IMG/VR virus record: IMGVR_UViG_3300036857_000586
Span: 1 to 23,257 of that record
Source: a virus
Direction: 5' to 3' (one strand)
DNA length: 23,257 nucleotides
Numbering within the stretch: position 1 is the stretch's first letter; each line of letters begins with the position of its first letter. Shown in pieces: positions 19,543 to 23,257 of the stretch. The notes below the pieces were generated by a model. That model was not told where the DNA came from. It worked only from the letters and a program-made list of their open reading frames with translations, and did not search any database. The position numbers and the translations under genes are program-made.

Positions 19543-21768
19543 ATGCCCGGCCTCGCTGACCAGTTCGCTGACCTGTGGCGGCAGTATGTGCCGGAGCCGT
19601 GGCGCACGGCTGGCACGATGGCTTACGGTATGGGCCAGACTGCGATGATTCCCGGTCAGGTCCTGCGGTCGACAGCAGACAATCCAATCACTACCGAGCA
19701 ATTGATCAAACCCGCCACTGAACTTGCATTGTCGGTGGCGGGCACCAGCACACCATTCGCTGAAGCAGGAGCAGCCGGTGTGTTTGGCGGCAGGCTGGCC
19801 AAGAGTGCCGATCTTGCGGCGTTGTCGAAAGCCGAGGAGTTGGCGGCGAAGGGCGCGCACCCAGATCAGATTTTCAAGGAGACTGGCTGGTTCAAGGGTG
19901 CCGATGACAAGTGGCGCTTCGAGATACCGGACGTCGGCTCGAAATACGCTGCGCCACCAAAGGAACCGGGTCGGTTCGACATCGCGCAGCAGTATCTCGA
20001 TGAGACGCATCCCGGCGCGCTGCTCGGCAATCCGCAGTATCGCGCTGAAACGGAAGCGGCATTGCAGCATGCTGACACCACGCTGGCGCAGACGCCCGGT
20101 GCGCCGCTGCCGCAAATTTTGCAGCATCAGTCTCTGTATGAAGCATATCCACAGCTTCGCGACATCGAGACAGTGAAGCAGCGGATGCTCGGGCAATACA
20201 AGGGTTCGTACCAGCCCGGTTATATCACCTACGGTGGCGGCGAGAATATTCTCAAGGCCGATGATCCGCGCTCGACGCTGCTGCACGAAGTGCAACACGC
20301 CATACAGGACATCGAAGGCTTCGCGAAGGGCGGCAATACCTTCGGATTAAAACCGGGCACGCCTGCGTGGGATATTTATCAGGAACGGCGCGCGGCGATG
20401 GCCAAGCCGCTCGACCGTGAGACCTATGCAAAGGTCGCTGGCTACGAAGGACCGGTGCCGGAGAAAGACTGGAAGGCCTATCTCAAGACCGTCAAAAATC
20501 CGCCAGCATATATCGACCGCGCTGCGCAGCAGTACGGCGTCGAGAATGCCTATCGGCGCATGGCGGGTGAGGTCGAGGCGCGCAATGTGCAGGCGCGGCG
20601 CGACATGACGCCGGAGCAACTGCGCTCGACACCACCGTCGACCACGCAAGACGTTCTCCCCGAAAATCAGTTCGTCGAATTTCGTAAACCGGGCGAGATC
20701 GATCTGCAGATGGCGCGCGAACCTGCTGCCGATCTCGGCGAGACGGCGGCGACTGCCGCCACCAACAAACCGTTCTTCGATTACACACGGCTTGGCGGGG
20801 TGCCGGATGTGCCGCAGACGCCGCTGCCGCGTTATACGCCGCCGCGTGGTGTGCCGGAGCGCACGGCTGAACTGGTCACCAACCCCGATGTGCGCGAAAA
20901 AATGCTCGGCCTGATCAGGCAGGGCGCGGAATCCGGTGCAGGCAATTGGTACAACACCGATCAGTTGCGGCAGGCGTTCCTTGACGAACTTGGCAAGCGC
21001 AAGGGCGCGCCCGCCTTTCAGCAATACATGGACTTGGTTGCCGCAACGTCGCCGCGCTCGAAAGTGCCGGAGAACGTGCGCAACGCATCGTACTATTACA
21101 CGCTGGCGCGCCGCGGTGAGCCGATGCCGGAAGTCGGCACCGCCAATCCGGCACCGTATGGCCATCTCGCGCAGAAACTGCATCAGGCCAACGCGCAGGC
21201 GGTGGCTGCGACAGGCTGGAACCCGCTGCAGAACCCGAAGCCAGCATCGTTTGCGCAGAACCTCACCGGCAATTTTGAGCCGGTCACGGTCGACGCGCAT
21301 GCCTTCGGTCTGCCCGCAATGCTCGCCGAGGACCCACGTTTCCTTGCGCGCGCAATGGTGCTGGAGAAGGGTGCGCCATCGATCAATCCGACCGAGATGT
21401 TCAAGAGCGGCGAACTGACGATGGGCGAGGCGCTGTCGCGCCCGGTGTACTGGGCATCGAAACCGCAAAAGACTGAATACGCCGCAATCGAAAATTATTT
21501 CCGCGATCTGGCGCGTGAATCAAAACTTGCGCCCGCACAGGCGCAAGCCGCGGCGTGGTCGGCTGGTGGTCCGATCACCGGTTTGATGTCGGAAGCGAAC
21601 AAGCCGTTCATCGGCTTTGTCGAGGACCGTTTGCGCAAGACCGCTGTAGAGCGCGGCATCTCGATGTCCGAGGCACTCTCACAGATGATCCGCGGCAAGG
21701 CTCCACTGCTCAGCGTCGGCGGCGCTGCAGTCGCACCGCTCCTCTACGAAGATCAGCCGTATCAGTAG
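19543..21768 (+). CDS. Large polyvalent phage protein with metalloprotease-like motif
   Basis: A 741-residue multidomain protein. The N-terminal part has hydrophobic stretches (GQTAMIPGQVL, AGTSTPFAEAGAAGVFGG). The segment EELAAKGAHPDQIFKETGWFKGADDKWRFEIPD (about residues 105-137) is a module typical of phage polyvalent proteins. STLLHEVQHAIQ contains HEVQH (residues 248-252), a zinc-metalloprotease-like HExxH motif. The C-terminal half contains NWYNTDQLRQAF, then LVAATSPRSKVPENVRNASYYY (about 503-524), recalling a phage domain with DNA-glycosylase-like wording, assigned only weakly. Polyvalent proteins are often carried in the virion and injected with the DNA to protect it or to act on the host. 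Near the terminase, a virion role is plausible. Confidence 0.75.
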   Translation: MPGLADQFADLWRQYVPEPWRTAGTMAYGMGQTAMIPGQVLRSTADNPITTEQLIKPATELALSVAGTSTPFAEAGAAGVFGGRLAKSADLAALSKAEELAAKGAHPDQIFKETGWFKGADDKWRFEIPDVGSKYAAPPKEPGRFDIAQQYLDETHPGALLGNPQYRAETEAALQHADTTLAQTPGAPLPQILQHQSLYEAYPQLRDIETVKQRMLGQYKGSYQPGYITYGGGENILKADDPRSTLLHEVQHAIQDIEGFAKGGNTFGLKPGTPAWDIYQERRAAMAKPLDRETYAKVAGYEGPVPEKDWKAYLKTVKNPPAYIDRAAQQYGVENAYRRMAGEVEARNVQARRDMTPEQLRSTPPSTTQDVLPENQFVEFRKPGEIDLQMAREPAADLGETAATAATNKPFFDYTRLGGVPDVPQTPLPRYTPPRGVPERTAELVTNPDVREKMLGLIRQGAESGAGNWYNTDQLRQAFLDELGKRKGAPAFQQYMDLVAATSPRSKVPENVRNASYYYTLARRGEPMPEVGTANPAPYGHLAQKLHQANAQAVAATGWNPLQNPKPASFAQNLTGNFEPVTVDAHAFGLPAMLAEDPRFLARAMVLEKGAPSINPTEMFKSGELTMGEALSRPVYWASKPQKTEYAAIENYFRDLARESKLAPAQAQAAAWSAGGPITGLMSEANKPFIGFVEDRLRKTAVERGISMSEALSQMIRGKAPLLSVGGAAVAPLLYEDQPYQ

Positions 21769-21777
21769 GAGAGAACG

Positions 21778-21996
21778 ATGGCGAAGCCAGAATATCCAAA
21801 TCAGTCGCAAGGTATGCTAAAGCGCCCGCATCATTCGTCGCCCGAACCGGGCGATGTGCAGACACCGTTTCCGAAGCCACCGGGAACAAGCGTGGAGAGA
21901 GAGGAGCCGCGGAAACTGAGGCGCATGCCTCCGGTGCCGCAGCACCTCGTGAAACACCCAAACCCGGTGGGGCGGCCCAAAAACCCGCGAGGCTAG
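21778..21996 (+). CDS. Pro-rich small hypothetical protein
   Basis: A 72-residue, Pro/Arg/Lys-rich protein without a folded domain: MAKPEYPNQSQGMLK, then FPKPPGTSVEREEPRK, PVPQHLVKHPNPVGRPK. GGAGAG lies before the ATG. It ends one base into the start of the terminase gene, so they are coupled. Not recognised. Confidence 0.65.
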   Translation: MAKPEYPNQSQGMLKRPHHSSPEPGDVQTPFPKPPGTSVEREEPRKLRRMPPVPQHLVKHPNPVGRPKNPRG

Positions 21997-23257
21997 TGAG
22001 TGACAGACGGCTGCTGCTGTTAAAGCGCAAGCGCGCCATCCTGCGCGCGCGCGAAACCCTGATCGACTTCACATGTCTGATGATGCCGGAGCCGGATCAT
22101 CCAGATGATCCAGATTGCTCGCTCTATTCGCCGCAAAAATTTCACCGTGTCATCGGCGCGGGATTGGAGGAGATCGAGGCCGCAAAATTCCGTCGCCTGA
22201 TGATCGACATCGGGCCGCGCTTCGGCAAGACCACGCTCGCCTCCAATATGTACCCGGCTTGGTACATCGGTCGCCATCCCGAGCGCTCGATCATTGTCGC
22301 CACCTACAACGAGACCTATTCGTGGGACTTGGGTCGCAAGGTGCGCGACATCATGACCACGCCGCAGTACCGGCAGGTGTTTCCCGATCTGCGCATCAAG
22401 AAAAAATCAGCAGCAGTCAATCGTATCGAGACCACCGACGGCGGCGTTATCTTCTGCGTCGGTCGCGGCTCTGCCGTCACCGGTCGCGGCGCACACACCA
22501 TCCTGCTCGATGACCCGATCAAGGACCGCAAGGAAGCCGACAGTGTCATCATCCGCGACGGCCTGTGGCAGTGGTACACGCAGGTGCTGCGCACCCGGTT
22601 GATGAACAAGACCGGCACCATCGTGATCATTCAGACGCGGTGGAACGAGGACGATCTGGTCGGTCGGCTAATCGACCCGATGAATCCGTACTACACGCAT
22701 GAGGAGGCGCGGCTCTGGCACAAGATCAGCCTGCCTGCGCTCGCCGAGGAGAACGACATTCTCGGGCGCGAGAAGGACGAGCCGCTGTGGCCGGAGCGCT
22801 TCGACCGTGAATACCTCGAAGAACTGCGCGTGTCCGACCCGCGCGGGTTCATGGCGCTCTATCAGGGCCGACCGGCACCACGCGAGGGCGCGTTCTTCAG
22901 GGCCGCTGATCTGGTGCCGTACACCTCTATGCGCGAGATGCCGCCGAAGGAGACGATGCGCTTCTATGCTGCGTCCGATCACGCGGTGACGCTCGACCAG
23001 AAAGGCGACAAGACTTGCCTGATGGTGGTCGGCGTCGATCCGCAGGATCACCTCTGGATCATGCCCGATGTGGTGTGGACGCGGCTCGACAGCAACTCAG
23101 CGGTCGAGGTGATGTGCACGCTGATGGCGCAGCACAAGCCTGCGTTCTGGTGGGCGGAAGCTGGCGCGATCACCAAAAGTCTCGGGCCGTTCCTGCGCAA
23201 GCGTATGCTGGAAAAGCGCGTGTTCTGCGCAATTGATCCGATTGCGCCCGCCGTCGA
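21996..23257 (+). CDS. terL: Large terminase subunit (3' end outside window)
   Basis: The first 420 residues of the DNA-packaging motor. Walker A is GPRFGKTT (residues 73-80) and Walker B TILLDDP (168-174, D172/D173). The coupling segment IIQTRWNEDDLVGRL spans residues 211-225. The nuclease domain begins at RFYAASDHAV with D328 as a likely catalytic Asp, and WWAEAG has E388. This enzyme packages phage DNA into the head through the portal and cuts it. The start is a GTG at 21996 overlapping the previous stop. The gene continues past the window edge. Assignment is firm. Confidence 0.93.
   Translation, partial: MSDRRLLLLKRKRAILRARETLIDFTCLMMPEPDHPDDPDCSLYSPQKFHRVIGAGLEEIEAAKFRRLMIDIGPRFGKTTLASNMYPAWYIGRHPERSIIVATYNETYSWDLGRKVRDIMTTPQYRQVFPDLRIKKKSAAVNRIETTDGGVIFCVGRGSAVTGRGAHTILLDDPIKDRKEADSVIIRDGLWQWYTQVLRTRLMNKTGTIVIIQTRWNEDDLVGRLIDPMNPYYTHEEARLWHKISLPALAEENDILGREKDEPLWPERFDREYLEELRVSDPRGFMALYQGRPAPREGAFFRAADLVPYTSMREMPPKETMRFYAASDHAVTLDQKGDKTCLMVVGVDPQDHLWIMPDVVWTRLDSNSAVEVMCTLMAQHKPAFWWAEAGAITKSLGPFLRKRMLEKRVFCAIDPIAPAV

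Noticed and set aside
20347-21468. Open frame of 373 codons on the minus strand
   Set aside because: Antisense to the polyvalent protein, which has coherent motifs; this frame is Arg/His-rich noise.
1-23257. tRNA genes and CRISPR arrays
   Set aside because: No tRNA-like T-loop in a cloverleaf context and no regularly spaced direct repeats were found by reading both strands.

Overview
The window is part of a double-stranded DNA phage or prophage genome. It is GC-rich, and codon third positions in real genes are mostly G or C. Several genes look like families I associate with Hyphomicrobiales (Bradyrhizobium or Rhodopseudomonas-like Alphaproteobacteria): the helix-turn-helix regulator at 11562-11960, the small protein at 11342-11587 and the recombinase at 3126-3752. 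That host guess rests on memory of families, not on a search. Both ends cut through a gene: an ERF recombination protein on the left and the large terminase on the right.

Layout. (1) 1-1747, minus strand: a leftward recombination operon with a small helix-turn-helix protein, a YqaJ/lambda-type exonuclease and an ERF single-strand annealing protein. (2) 1748-2235: an AT-rich divergent control region with repeated and dyad operator-like sites. (3) 2236-7367, plus strand: a tightly overlapped replication operon with a Cro-like protein, a VRR-NUC nuclease, a Cys-rich protein, a small serine recombinase, three unknowns, a zinc-finger/Toprim primase and a RepA-like helicase. (4) 7345-7492: a repeat-dense region with five exact copies of a 7-bp motif in both orientations around an AT-rich hairpin, a candidate origin, packaging site or terminator. 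(5) 7509-7965: two small plus-strand genes of different composition. (6) 7966-8224: non-coding. (7) 8225-12877, minus strand: about 14 mostly small genes, many joined by ATGA overlaps, headed by three likely DNA-binding proteins and including a clear intrinsic terminator at 8837-8865 preceded by a candidate small RNA. (8) 12878-13057: a second divergent control region facing a small XRE regulator. (9) 13058-23257, plus strand: late genes, comprising three tail-fibre or host-contact proteins with small accessory proteins, a lysis cassette (secreted protein, holin-like protein, GH25 lysozyme), small membrane and structural-type genes, a 741-residue polyvalent protein with a metalloprotease-like motif, and the large terminase.

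How it may work together: regulators in the two divergent regions choose between early leftward (recombination), early rightward (replication), the middle minus-strand operon and late expression. Exonuclease plus ERF form a two-component recombination system, primase plus helicase drive replication, and the serine recombinase is the only site-specific recombinase visible. Many small genes are unidentified. The least explained items are the repeat array after the helicase gene, the RNA/terminator at 8837-8958, a membrane-protein gene written inside another gene at 8374-8535, and the reading-frame break at the end of the lysozyme.
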